A stretch of DNA of 41,830 nt from Pseudomonadota bacterium. GTDB taxonomy: Bacteria > Pseudomonadota > Alphaproteobacteria > Geminicoccales > Geminicoccaceae. The notes beneath the pieces were generated by a model. The model saw nothing but the letters and a program-made list of their open reading frames with translations, was not told the origin of the DNA and did not search any database. The position numbers and the translations under genes were made by a program. Below are positions 1 to 7,725 of the stretch, piece after piece. Where the stretch lies: contig JAUQQO010000007.1 in NCBI GenBank assembly GCA_030549795.1, positions 1-41,830 on the forward strand, given 5' to 3'. Each line of letters starts with the position of its first letter. Positions within the stretch are counted from its first letter, which is position 1.

Positions 1-252
1 GACACCTCGTCCAAGGCGCCGGCTGCGCGCGCGGTGCAAAACAAACTCCAAATCAAGAAAGCCAAAAAACCCGACACATCCGAACCGACGATAGAAAGAC
101 GATCGATCGGCGCGCGAGCAGGAGCGCAAAACAGGGCCACCACTCGACCATTCGCTTCACCCATTCCTTGAAGGGCCGACCATCGTTTTCCGCCCGCCCA
201 GTTGCTTTCTCCGGCGCTGTGCTGCGGATCCGAGGCCTTGCGCGGAAACGCC
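1..252. other. non-coding left edge
   Basis: No reading frame here looks like a protein. The sequence has an A-rich patch (about 40-80) and ends in the 3' flank of the flavin reductase gene. I see no RNA gene, repeat or convincing terminator. A gene might begin to the left of the window. Confidence 0.4.
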
Positions 253-813
253 TCAGAGCATGTCGGGGCGGAAGAGCGAACTGCGGTCGAGGATCTCACC
301 CGCCACCATGAACCGCCCCTCGCCCAGATAGTGCACCGTCCGCGGATGCTCCGGCGCGGTCGCGACCCGGGCGCGAACGACCTCGAAAACGAAAAAATTG
401 TACCGGTCGACGAGCGCGTCGTCGTAGAGCCGGCACTCGAAATGAGCGTGGCATTCGGCGATCGCGGGGGCTGCGACTTCGAGTGAGGGTTCGGCCGTCA
501 GACCGAAGCCTTGGAATTTGTCGATCTCCGCCCCGCTCGTGTTGCCGACGCCTACGACGGCATCGAGCAGCTCCACGGTCGGCAGGTTGATCACGCATTG
601 CCCGCTCTCGCGGATCATCGAAAAGCTGTGATTGGAAGCGGCGATCACGCAGCCGACAAGCGAGGGCGTGAACTCCATCACCGTATGCCAGCCCAAAGTC
701 ATGACGTTGGCGCGGCCCTGCCAGCGCGAAGACACGAGCACAACGGGACCTGGCTCGAGCCAGCGGCGTATTCCGCTCACCGGAACTTCGTGTTTCTCAA
801 TCCTTCCGCCCAT
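253..813 (-). CDS. flavin reductase family protein
   Basis: This 186-residue protein has the FMN-binding split-barrel fold of flavin reductases (DIM6/NTAB type). The family binds FMN and either reduces free flavin for a partner monooxygenase or acts as a flavoprotein itself. Typical elements are the early P-VVLVSSRW strand, the NVMTLGWHTVMEFTP segment and the later QCVINLP strand. The frame opens further upstream, to 873, but I place the start at the internal ATG, 813, because it alone has a good ribosome binding site (GGGGAGG, 6 bases away) and the residues upstream are not family-like. It lies alone, about 785 bases beyond the end of the amine-type operon on the same strand, so it is probably transcribed separately. 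The partner enzyme is not evident nearby. Confidence 0.85.
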   Translation of the reverse strand: MGGRIEKHEVPVSGIRRWLEPGPVVLVSSRWQGRANVMTLGWHTVMEFTPSLVGCVIAASNHSFSMIRESGQCVINLPTVELLDAVVGVGNTSGAEIDKFQGFGLTAEPSLEVAAPAIAECHAHFECRLYDDALVDRYNFFVFEVVRARVATAPEHPRTVHYLGEGRFMVAGEILDRSSLFRPDML

Positions 814-1598
814 CGCATCCTCCCCAAACGCCAAAAGTCGCGATGCTGTGGCCCGAAACGAGCGGCTCACCACGCTCGGCGAGGATCGCCGCCCGTAGCC
901 GGTAAGCTATGGTTGGTCCGCCCTCGTGCGCGCAACCGGTTGCCGTGACCTAACTATCTCTTCTCTCTGAGGCCGAATACAGTTTTCGAAAGAGGATTGG
1001 GACGGTTGCCCCTCGAGCAATCGGCTGCGGGACATCGATCACAGCCGAAGAATGCAACGACCATCGGTTCTCATGTGCAACGGGCCATCACCACACAGGT
1101 CTTCCTTTTAGCAATACACGAGCGTTAGCTGTTGATGGGAGCATGTAGCAAATTGCCACCAAGCGAGCGCGCTTTCTCCCGCAAAGTCCTGTCATTGCTC
1201 AACGATGAGCAGGATCCGCATGAGCACTTGTGAACGGAGCGGGCGTTGCGGCCACTTGTGGTGAGGATGCGCGCACGAGTCGAAACATGTCGGCCCGCGC
1301 GGCTCGCGACCTTGCTCCCCTCCCCCTTCCCGCACGCGCCTTGTGTACGAGGGGATGCCCACACAGGGCCGCGTGAGCTTCGCACGGGTGGCTCGTCTTT
1401 TCCTTCCGAACCTCCGTTCAGGCCAGGTCGTGAGCCTTCTCGCACTCCGCTCGCGTTCGTCGCAACCTTTGAGCGACTGCGCACAGCGCGCGCAGCCTCC
1501 CTCTGTCTTCCAAGAGGCGACGCGAGCCCTCTTTGGTGAGGACGATTGGGCGTTTCGACTCGGCCCTCGAGGTCGCCCCTGCCCTGCTCGCCCCGGGC
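814..1598. other. long intergenic region, no gene seen
   Basis: About 785 bases between the flavin reductase and the HisD-family gene. Several frames stay open by chance because the DNA is GC-rich, but their translations are Arg/Ser/Pro-rich, lack recognisable motifs and have no convincing ribosome binding sites. I found no tRNA, clear terminator or repeat. It probably holds the promoter of the flavin reductase gene and the 3' end of the long operon; a small RNA cannot be excluded. Confidence 0.5.
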
Positions 1599-2921
1599 TC
1601 AGCCGCCCGAGCCTTGGCGCGCGCGAAGGGCGGCGGCGTGCGCCGGAAACCCTTCGTACTCGGCTAAGAGCATGGCTGGACGGGCAAGGGTCGAAAAGGC
1701 CTCGGCTGTGACGAAACCGATCGAACTGCGCTTCATGAAGTCGAGTACCGACAGCGGCCCGAAGCTCTTGGCCCAACCGCCGGTGGGCAGCACACAGTTG
1801 GGACCGAGCACGAAATTGCCGAGCGTGATCGGGGTCCATGCCCCCAAAAGGATCTCGGCGGCATCCCAAAGATGACCGAGATGGGCCCAAGGATCACTCG
1901 AGAGCACCTCGAGATGCTCGGGCGCATAAGCGTTGATGAAGGCGTAGGCCGCCTCGAGCGAAGGAGCGAGGAGGATACCGCCACGTGGGCCCTCGAGCAC
2001 GGTCTTGACGAAGCCGCGGCGCGGCTCGGGCAAATCCGCCCAGCGGCGAACCAGCGCGCTCCTCGCCCCTTCAGCCACGGTACGCGAGGGTGTGACGAGA
2101 TAGGCCGAGCTGTCGGGCCCGTGCTCGGCCTCGATGAGGAGATCGGAAGCGGCCAATTCGGGATCGGCGGTCGCGTCGGCGAAGACAATCGACTCGGAGG
2201 GTCCCGCCGGTGGCCCGGTGTCGATCAGATGGGCGACAAGCCGCTTGGCGGCCACCACCCAGGGACTACCGGGACCGACGATCTTCGTGGCTTTGGGCAC
2301 GCTCTCGGTACCATAGGCGGCTGCCGCCACCGCCTGGGCGCCTCCGGCTTTGACGATCCGCTTCACCCCGGCCTCGTTCGCAGCGACCAAAGTCGCGGCG
2401 TCGATTCCACCCTCAAGGGTGGGCGGCGTGAGAATTGTGATCTCGGGAACACCGGCCACCACGGCCGGCACCGAGGTCATCATGGTGACCGAGGGAAACG
2501 CTCCCTTGCCGCGCGGCACGTAGAGCGCGACAGAGGGAATGGGCGTCCAGCGGTCACCGGCAAAAGCACCGGGGCAGATCTCGTGCAGCCACATGGGCTC
2601 GGGTTTTTGCCGCTCGTGGAAGGCGCGAATGTGGGCGATCGCGAAGCGGATCGCCTCGATCAACCCATCGCTGAGTTGTTCGTAAGCCTGGGCGATCTCC
2701 GCCTCGCTCGCCACGAGCGACTGCAGCTCGCCCTTCACCCCGTCGAGCTCGCGCGCGAATCGGAACAGCGCCGCGTCGCCTTCGCGGCGTACCGCCTCGA
2801 CGATCGGCCGCACGCGCTCGAGAATCGGCTCGATGTCTTGATCCGCACGACGCAGAAGAGCCGCGCGGTCGTCCGCTGAGAGACGTTCGAGCTCGAGAAA
2901 GCGGGGAGAGAAGGTAGCCAT
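1599..2921 (-). CDS. histidinol dehydrogenase-family protein, probably not biosynthetic HisD
   Basis: This 440-residue protein has the full HisD fold (NAD-dependent, four-electron oxidation of a primary alcohol to an acid): the KIVGPGSPWV segment (213-222), AEHGPD (265-270), APEHLE (333-338), a VLPT-G motif (377-382) and a closing HAAALR (428-433). The catalytic Glu-His pair is kept (E335, H336). The zinc-ligand positions of E. coli HisD (Gln259, His262, Asp360, His419) here read Glu264, His267, Asn369, His428, and the substrate-side His367 position is Cys376. The usual IDMPAGPSE is IDTGPPAGPSE, two residues longer. Paralogues of HisD such as sulfopropanediol dehydrogenase HpsN act on other alcohols, and no other his gene is nearby. 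It is the last gene of the amine-type operon, 11 bases after the permease, so a catabolic alcohol dehydrogenase is the likely role. Start: ATG with AAAGGA upstream; a longer open frame is ignored because it overlaps the permease. Confidence 0.88.
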   Translation of the reverse strand: MATFSPRFLELERLSADDRAALLRRADQDIEPILERVRPIVEAVRREGDAALFRFARELDGVKGELQSLVASEAEIAQAYEQLSDGLIEAIRFAIAHIRAFHERQKPEPMWLHEICPGAFAGDRWTPIPSVALYVPRGKGAFPSVTMMTSVPAVVAGVPEITILTPPTLEGGIDAATLVAANEAGVKRIVKAGGAQAVAAAAYGTESVPKATKIVGPGSPWVVAAKRLVAHLIDTGPPAGPSESIVFADATADPELAASDLLIEAEHGPDSSAYLVTPSRTVAEGARSALVRRWADLPEPRRGFVKTVLEGPRGGILLAPSLEAAYAFINAYAPEHLEVLSSDPWAHLGHLWDAAEILLGAWTPITLGNFVLGPNCVLPTGGWAKSFGPLSVLDFMKRSSIGFVTAEAFSTLARPAMLLAEYEGFPAHAAALRARQGSGG

Positions 2922-2932
2922 CGTTAATCCTT

Positions 2933-3721
2933 TCAGCGCGCGCGCAAGAAGAGGTCGAGCCCTACGAGCCGGTCGAGCACGAGCACGGCCGCCGCCGCTA
3001 CCAGAACGTAAACGGTCGAGACAGCAGCGAGATCCGGGGTGATCACACCGCGGATCTGGGTGTACATCTGCACCGGCAGCGTCACCGTCCGCGCGTCGAC
3101 GAGGAGAAGGCTCACGAGGAACTCGTTGAGGGCGAGGACGAACATGATGAGCGCACCCGCCACGATGCCCGGTGCGACGGCCGGGAGCGTGACGAGGACG
3201 AAAGTCTGAACGGGCCCCGCACCGCAACTCGCAGCCGCGCGCTCGAGCTCGGGGTCGAGGGCGTTCACCGAAGCCGCTACGGCCCAGATCATGAAAGGGA
3301 GGTTGATCACGCAGCAGGCCACGCCCACAGGCCAAACCCGGCCGAGCAACCCGAGCTCGCCAAACAGCAGCATGAGCCCGATACCCGAGCCGATGAGCGG
3401 AACCGTAAACGGCAGCAGAAGGTAGAGCTGGATGGCAAGTGCCGCACGGAAGCGAAAACGCGCGAGCGCAATCGCAGCGAGCGTGCCGCTGGGGACCGCA
3501 AGCGCGGTGCAGACGAACGCCACTTCGAGCGAGCGCAACAACGCGTCGCGCAGCTCGCTGGCGTCGAGGATCCGGCTGTACCAGCGTAAGCTTAGCCCGT
3601 CGGGTGGAAAGCGGACGATCTCGCCTGCGGTCAAGGAAGCGCCGGCGACGACGAGCGAGGGAGCGGCGAGCAGGACGAGCAGCGCCACCGCAACTGTCGT
3701 GTACGCGCTGAGCCTCTTCAA
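2933..3721 (-). CDS. polyamine-type ABC transporter permease (PotC-like)
   Basis: This 262-residue inner-membrane protein has about six hydrophobic segments and the binding-protein-dependent permease loop (EAA motif) near residues 160-180, with the form ELERAAASCGAG...LPAVAPGI. This loop docks on the ATPase. The sequence type matches the spermidine/putrescine (PotC) family. The start codon appears to be TTG at 3721; it overlaps the stop of the upstream permease (TTGA, 4 bases), so translation is probably coupled, and no better start exists nearby. With the other permease it forms the channel of the importer encoded in the same operon. The transported compound cannot be read from the sequence. 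Confidence 0.88.
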   Translation of the reverse strand: MKRLSAYTTVAVALLVLLAAPSLVVAGASLTAGEIVRFPPDGLSLRWYSRILDASELRDALLRSLEVAFVCTALAVPSGTLAAIALARFRFRAALAIQLYLLLPFTVPLIGSGIGLMLLFGELGLLGRVWPVGVACCVINLPFMIWAVAASVNALDPELERAAASCGAGPVQTFVLVTLPAVAPGIVAGALIMFVLALNEFLVSLLLVDARTVTLPVQMYTQIRGVITPDLAAVSTVYVLVAAAAVLVLDRLVGLDLFLRAR

Positions 3722-4689
3722 GACGTCCCCCGTAGGCCGAAGGCTTGTGTTCCGGCGCGAGTCAAGAGCAGCCCGGCGATGGTGGTGCCCAAGAAGGTGA
3801 GGACGAGCGCGATCGCCGAGCCGAGGCCGGCGTTGGATGTCCTAAAGAACTGGTCGTGGACCAGGTTCGCGAGAAAATCGTTGGTGCCGCCACCAAGAAT
3901 TGCCGGCATCGCGAAGTCGGTGAGTGTTAAGGTGGCGACCACGAGCGCTGCGGCGATCAACCCGGGCCGGGCCATCGGCAGAATGACGCGGAGAACCGCC
4001 CGCAGCGGCGAGGCGCCACAGCTCGCCGCAGCCCGTTCGATCTCTTCGGGGATGGCCGCGAGTGCCGGCATGAGCATCAGGACAGCAAAGGGCAACATGT
4101 ACTGCACGAGCCCAAAGAGAACTGCCGGGTAGGAAAAGAGCAGGCGGTAAGGCCCGAGACCAAAAACCGCGAGGGCCTTGTTCACGATGCCTTCATAGCC
4201 CAGGATCACGAGCCAACCATAGGCGCGCACGACCTGACCGACGAAGAACGGAAGAAACAAGCCGACGAGCAGCACGCGCCGCAACCGCCGATTCGGCGTA
4301 CGGGTAAGAGCCCAAGCATAGGGAAAAGCGAGCACGAGGCAGATGAGGGTGACGAGCAGAGCCGCTCCGAGGCTGCGCCACAGAGTGGCCCAGAAGGCGC
4401 CCCAGCCCCAAAGCCGCACGTAGTTGGCGGTCGAATAATGCTCGGAGAGCTGATAGGTGCGGAAGTCCATGACCCTGAAGCTGGCATCGGCCATAACCAC
4501 GAGGCCGAAGATGAGAAGGCCTACGATGAGCAGGGCCGGCAGGAGCAAGAACCATTTGACCAGCCCCATGGCGCGGGCAGGCCATTGCGCCGCTAGGGCC
4601 TCGAGGACATCGAAGACCCGCCAAGAGAAGCGGTAGGAAGCCAGCGCAGGGCCGGTCCTACGATCGGACCGGCCCGAAAAGGGCGCCAA
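3718..4689 (-). CDS. polyamine-type ABC transporter permease (PotB-like)
   Basis: This 323-residue permease of the PotB class has a hydrophobic N-terminal segment (about 44-67), five more membrane spans and the EAA-type loop EEIERAAASCGASPLRAV. It pairs with the following PotC-like permease. The open frame starts with TTG at 4689, preceded by GAGGTGG at a good distance. The first in-frame ATG is at 4569 (MGLVKWFLLL), directly before the first span, but without a visible ribosome binding site. I keep the TTG start with moderate confidence. A perfect 10-bp stem-loop (4649-4675) lies inside this 5' part, which also leaves open that translation begins downstream of it. Confidence 0.85.
   Translation of the reverse strand: MAPFSGRSDRRTGPALASYRFSWRVFDVLEALAAQWPARAMGLVKWFLLLPALLIVGLLIFGLVVMADASFRVMDFRTYQLSEHYSTANYVRLWGWGAFWATLWRSLGAALLVTLICLVLAFPYAWALTRTPNRRLRRVLLVGLFLPFFVGQVVRAYGWLVILGYEGIVNKALAVFGLGPYRLLFSYPAVLFGLVQYMLPFAVLMLMPALAAIPEEIERAAASCGASPLRAVLRVILPMARPGLIAAALVVATLTLTDFAMPAILGGGTNDFLANLVHDQFFRTSNAGLGSAIALVLTFLGTTIAGLLLTRAGTQAFGLRGTS
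4649..4675. repeat. intercistronic stem-loop after the binding-protein gene
   Basis: Perfect inverted repeat: GGGCCGGTCC, 7-base loop, GGACCGGCCC. It sits 23 bases beyond the end of the binding-protein gene, at the very start of the next permease frame, and is not followed by a T-run in the direction of transcription. Hairpins at this place in ABC operons commonly protect the binding-protein mRNA and lower permease expression; that role is inferred here. Confidence 0.55.
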
Positions 4690-4697
4690 AGTCCACC

Positions 4698-5792
4698 TCA
4701 GCTCTGCATGATCTCCTTAAAACGCGCGAACCACTCGGGAGTGTGCTCGGCCTGGATTCGCGGCGGGATCAGGATCAGCCGCTCGAAATCTTTTTCGCTC
4801 ATCGGATAGGACGGATCGCCGACAAGATCGGCGGGCGGTTTAAGACCCGGAGCCACGCCCGGCAGACCAAGACCGTCGAGCCAGACTTGCTGGGCTTCGG
4901 TCGAGAGCGCGAAGTCGATGTAGCGCTTGGCCCAATAGAGCTCATTGGCTGGCAGGCCTTTGGGAATCCACATGCCATCGGTGTCGACCTTCGCGCCTTC
5001 TTTCGGCACTGTCCAGGCCACGTTGACGCCCTTGAGCTTGGCTTCGCGGGCATTGGACGAGATGGTACAGGCGACGTCGATCTCACCTTTTTGAAACCAG
5101 TTGGTGAAGTCGGGATCTTCACCCAGAAGCGGCTTCTGTTCTTTGAGCTTGCGGATGAAGGCCCAACAGGGCTCCATATTGTGCGGGATGTCCGAGATCT
5201 TGCCGCCGCCGAGCACCTGCGCAACGGGATGGAATCCGATCCCGTCGTTGTAGAGGGCGATCCGCCCCTTAAAGCGCGGCTCTAACAAGACCATCCAACT
5301 ATCCGGTGCTCCACCGGGGAAAGCTTCCGGACGATAGGCGAGCACGTACACATAGGAATAGAGATTGACGATCGGCACACCGGTAAATCCGATCGGCTTC
5401 GCAAGGGGCATCACTTTTGCGAGGTTGGGTAGATCCGAGAGGTCCTCGCACACGCCCCGAAGCGCCGACGACGTGGCGTTGGCCGTTGTATCCCAGTTGA
5501 CGTGGATAGGCGGGGTCCGCCCTTGCGCGACCGCAGCCCAAATGCGCGGCTTGATCTCATTGTCCTCGGTGAGATCGTGGCGGATGCGGATGCCGGTCTT
5601 TGCCGTGAAGGGATCGGAGACGCCCTTTTTGAGGCTTTCGACCCAGACCCCGCCCCAGGCGCGGACGATGAGCTCGGCCGGCTTGGGAGGTTCCTGGGCG
5701 CGCAGAACAGCCGGCATGGCAACGCCGGCCGCAAGGGCCGCACCCGTACCGAGAAGTTTACGACGCGAGGTGTGGTGTCTCATCTCGTTCAT
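4698..5792 (-). CDS. extracellular solute-binding protein (PotD-like), Tat signal
   Basis: This 364-residue periplasmic binding protein belongs to the spermidine/putrescine group (family 1 type). The N-terminus carries a twin-arginine signal (SRRKLLG, residues 9-15), a hydrophobic stretch and a likely cleavage site after AVLRAQ, so the protein is probably exported folded. The mature part starts with ELIVRAWGGVWVESLKKGV, the usual first strand and helix of this family. It delivers the substrate to the two permeases. The ATG start overlaps the ATPase stop (ATGA) and has AGGGAG upstream. The ligand is unknown: this family binds polyamines but also many other cationic or amino compounds. Confidence 0.9.
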   Translation of the reverse strand: MNEMRHHTSRRKLLGTGAALAAGVAMPAVLRAQEPPKPAELIVRAWGGVWVESLKKGVSDPFTAKTGIRIRHDLTEDNEIKPRIWAAVAQGRTPPIHVNWDTTANATSSALRGVCEDLSDLPNLAKVMPLAKPIGFTGVPIVNLYSYVYVLAYRPEAFPGGAPDSWMVLLEPRFKGRIALYNDGIGFHPVAQVLGGGKISDIPHNMEPCWAFIRKLKEQKPLLGEDPDFTNWFQKGEIDVACTISSNAREAKLKGVNVAWTVPKEGAKVDTDGMWIPKGLPANELYWAKRYIDFALSTEAQQVWLDGLGLPGVAPGLKPPADLVGDPSYPMSEKDFERLILIPPRIQAEHTPEWFARFKEIMQS

Positions 5793-6940
5793 GAGTCGCT
5801 CCCTGGGTCGAGGCTCGCATCGAAGAGAAGCAGGTCGTCGGGGCTCCAGCTTACGGTGATCTCGGCTCCCGGCCGATGGCGGGCGTGACTACCCGGGTCG
5901 AGATCGACCGCCCGCAACTGCGCCTCCCCCAGCTCCGGGACCACGAGCTCGTAGAGCACCCGCTCACCCTCGAACACGACGTCGGCGACGCGCGCCGCAA
6001 GGCGCGTGCCATTTTCGGTGAGGGCTCCGGTCGTGCCGATCCGGACACGCTCGGCGCGCAAGGCCGCAACCGCCGGCTGGCCGGGTCGCGGCGCGGTCAG
6101 CGGGTTCGGTGCCCGACCGGGCAGCAGCCGATCACCGATGCGGATCGCCGGTCCGGGCTCCGCTTGCCCGCGCAGCATTGTGCCCACGCCCAAAAAACGG
6201 GCAACGAAGGGATGTGCCGGGTTACGCCAGACGGTCTCGGGATCCCCCTCCTGGAGGATCCGTCCGCGAGCCATCACGATCACCCGATCGGAGAGTACGA
6301 GTGCCTCGCGCTGATCGTGGGTGACGTTGATGGTGGTGACGCCCAGCTCGCGCTGGATGCGGCGGAACTCGAGCTGCATCTCTTCTTTGAGCCGAACGTC
6401 CAGCGAGGCGAGCGGCTCATCGAGCAGCAGAAGTTCGGGTTCGAACACGAGCGCGCGCGCAATCGCCACGCGTTGTTGCTGACCGCCCGAGAGTTCGTGC
6501 GGTCGGCGATCGCCCAGTCCCTCAAGGCGCACGAGTTTTAAAAAGCGCGCTACCCGCGCTGGGATCTCGCGCGGATCGAAGCGCCGCATCTCAAGTGGGA
6601 ACGCGATATTGCCCGCAGCTGTCATGTGCGGGAACAGGGCTAGGCGCTGGAAGACCATCCCGATCGGGCGCCGGTGGGCCGGCACACCGTCCATGTTGGC
6701 GCCAAATAAGCGCAGCTGACCTCGATCCGGGCGCTCGAACCCGGCGATCAGCTTCAAAAGCGTCGACTTTCCGGATCCGGAAGGGCCGAGGATGGTGAGG
6801 AACTGACCGCGCTCGAGCCGAAAGGAGGCGTCGTGAACCGCCCAAACCGTCCCATAGCGCCGAGCCAGACCTTGCGCTTCGACGGCGGGAGCCGATGTCT
6901 CCCCCGCGCGCCCCCGCGCGGCTACGACGGTGGATGCCAC
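5789..6940 (-). CDS. ABC transporter ATP-binding protein (PotA-like)
   Basis: This 383-residue ATPase energises the importer. Visible motifs are Walker A GPSGSGKST (52-60), Q-loop VFQRL, signature LSGGQ (150-154), Walker B LLLLDEP (170-176) and the switch histidine in NVTHDQ. The C-terminal third (from about residue 250) is the TOBE-type regulatory domain usual for PotA. An ATG at 6991 would overlap the upstream dehydrogenase gene by 40 bases; I prefer GTG at 6940, with AGGGAAGA just upstream and a 12-base gap to the preceding stop. The stop overlaps the binding-protein start. Confidence 0.92.
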   Translation of the reverse strand: MASTVVAARGRAGETSAPAVEAQGLARRYGTVWAVHDASFRLERGQFLTILGPSGSGKSTLLKLIAGFERPDRGQLRLFGANMDGVPAHRRPIGMVFQRLALFPHMTAAGNIAFPLEMRRFDPREIPARVARFLKLVRLEGLGDRRPHELSGGQQQRVAIARALVFEPELLLLDEPLASLDVRLKEEMQLEFRRIQRELGVTTINVTHDQREALVLSDRVIVMARGRILQEGDPETVWRNPAHPFVARFLGVGTMLRGQAEPGPAIRIGDRLLPGRAPNPLTAPRPGQPAVAALRAERVRIGTTGALTENGTRLAARVADVVFEGERVLYELVVPELGEAQLRAVDLDPGSHARHRPGAEITVSWSPDDLLLFDASLDPGSDS

Positions 6941-6951
6941 GTCTTCTTCCC

Positions 6952-7725
6952 TCAGATCGCTGCGAGATATCCCCCGTCCACCGCAAGACATTGTCCCGTG
7001 ACATAAGCGGCCGCGTCACTTGCAAGAAAAATGCACGCACCAACGAGATCGTCGAGCATTCCAAAGCGTCCCATCGGAATTTTAGCCAACATGCGCGCTT
7101 GCCAAGCAGAGTCCTCGAAAAACGGCTCGGTTAGGGCGGTACGGAAATAGCCTGGAGCGATCGCATTCACCCGGATCCCGTGCGGCGACCATTCGGTGGA
7201 GAGGGCGCGCACGAGCCCCAAAAGGCCGCTTTTCGAGGCGGTATAGGGTGCTGCCGTCGGCACACCGACGAACGAAGTCAAGGATGCGATCGCCACGATG
7301 GCGCCGCGCCGCCCGCACGCGAGCCACCGACGCGCGGCAGCCTGCATGGCGAAGAAAGCTCCCTCGAGATTGACCCCTTGGATCTTCTCCCACAGCGCCC
7401 GGTCGACCGCGACCGAGGGCCGGACCTCTTCGATCCCGGCATTGACCACCAAGATGTCGAGCGGCCCAAGCGCGGCCTCGATGCGCTCGACTACAGCCGC
7501 AGCGGCCTCGACCTCGGCTGCGTCGTGAGCGATCGCCAGTGCACGCCTTCCCAAAGCTTCGATCGCGCGCACGGTTTCGGATAGTGCCGCCACGTTTCGC
7601 GCGGTGACCGCCACATCGGCACCAGCTTCCGCGAGGCCACGAGCGAGCCGGGCGCCGATGCCGCGGCTGGCTCCCGTAACGAGCGCGATGCGACCGGAAA
7701 GATCGAAAAGGGAAAGCGCGCTCAT
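6952..7725 (-). CDS. short-chain dehydrogenase/reductase (SDR)
   Basis: This 257-residue classical SDR has the NAD(P)-binding motif TGASRGIG (about 17-24), the structural NAG motif (VVNAGIE), catalytic Ser in IASLTSF and the YxxxK pair in YTASK, and it ends with the usual GQCLAVDGGYLA. Such enzymes interconvert an alcohol and a ketone or aldehyde with NAD(P)H in the cytoplasm. The ATG at 7725 has GGAGG four bases upstream and overlaps the kinase stop (ATGA), so I prefer it to the ATG at 7743. Within the operon it probably oxidises a hydroxyl of the imported compound or an intermediate; the substrate is not predictable. Confidence 0.92.
   Translation of the reverse strand: MSALSLFDLSGRIALVTGASRGIGARLARGLAEAGADVAVTARNVAALSETVRAIEALGRRALAIAHDAAEVEAAAAVVERIEAALGPLDILVVNAGIEEVRPSVAVDRALWEKIQGVNLEGAFFAMQAAARRWLACGRRGAIVAIASLTSFVGVPTAAPYTASKSGLLGLVRALSTEWSPHGIRVNAIAPGYFRTALTEPFFEDSAWQARMLAKIPMGRFGMLDDLVGACIFLASDAAAYVTGQCLAVDGGYLAAI

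Noticed and set aside
1125-1890. Several open frames of 100-230 codons between the flavin reductase and the HisD-family gene
   Set aside because: Low-complexity Arg/Pro/Ser translations, no ribosome binding sites, overlap of frames on both strands; typical of GC-rich non-coding DNA.
1599-2921. Calling the HisD-family gene biosynthetic hisD
   Set aside because: No histidine genes nearby, changed metal-ligand positions and a transport/catabolic operon context argue against it, although the fold is certain.
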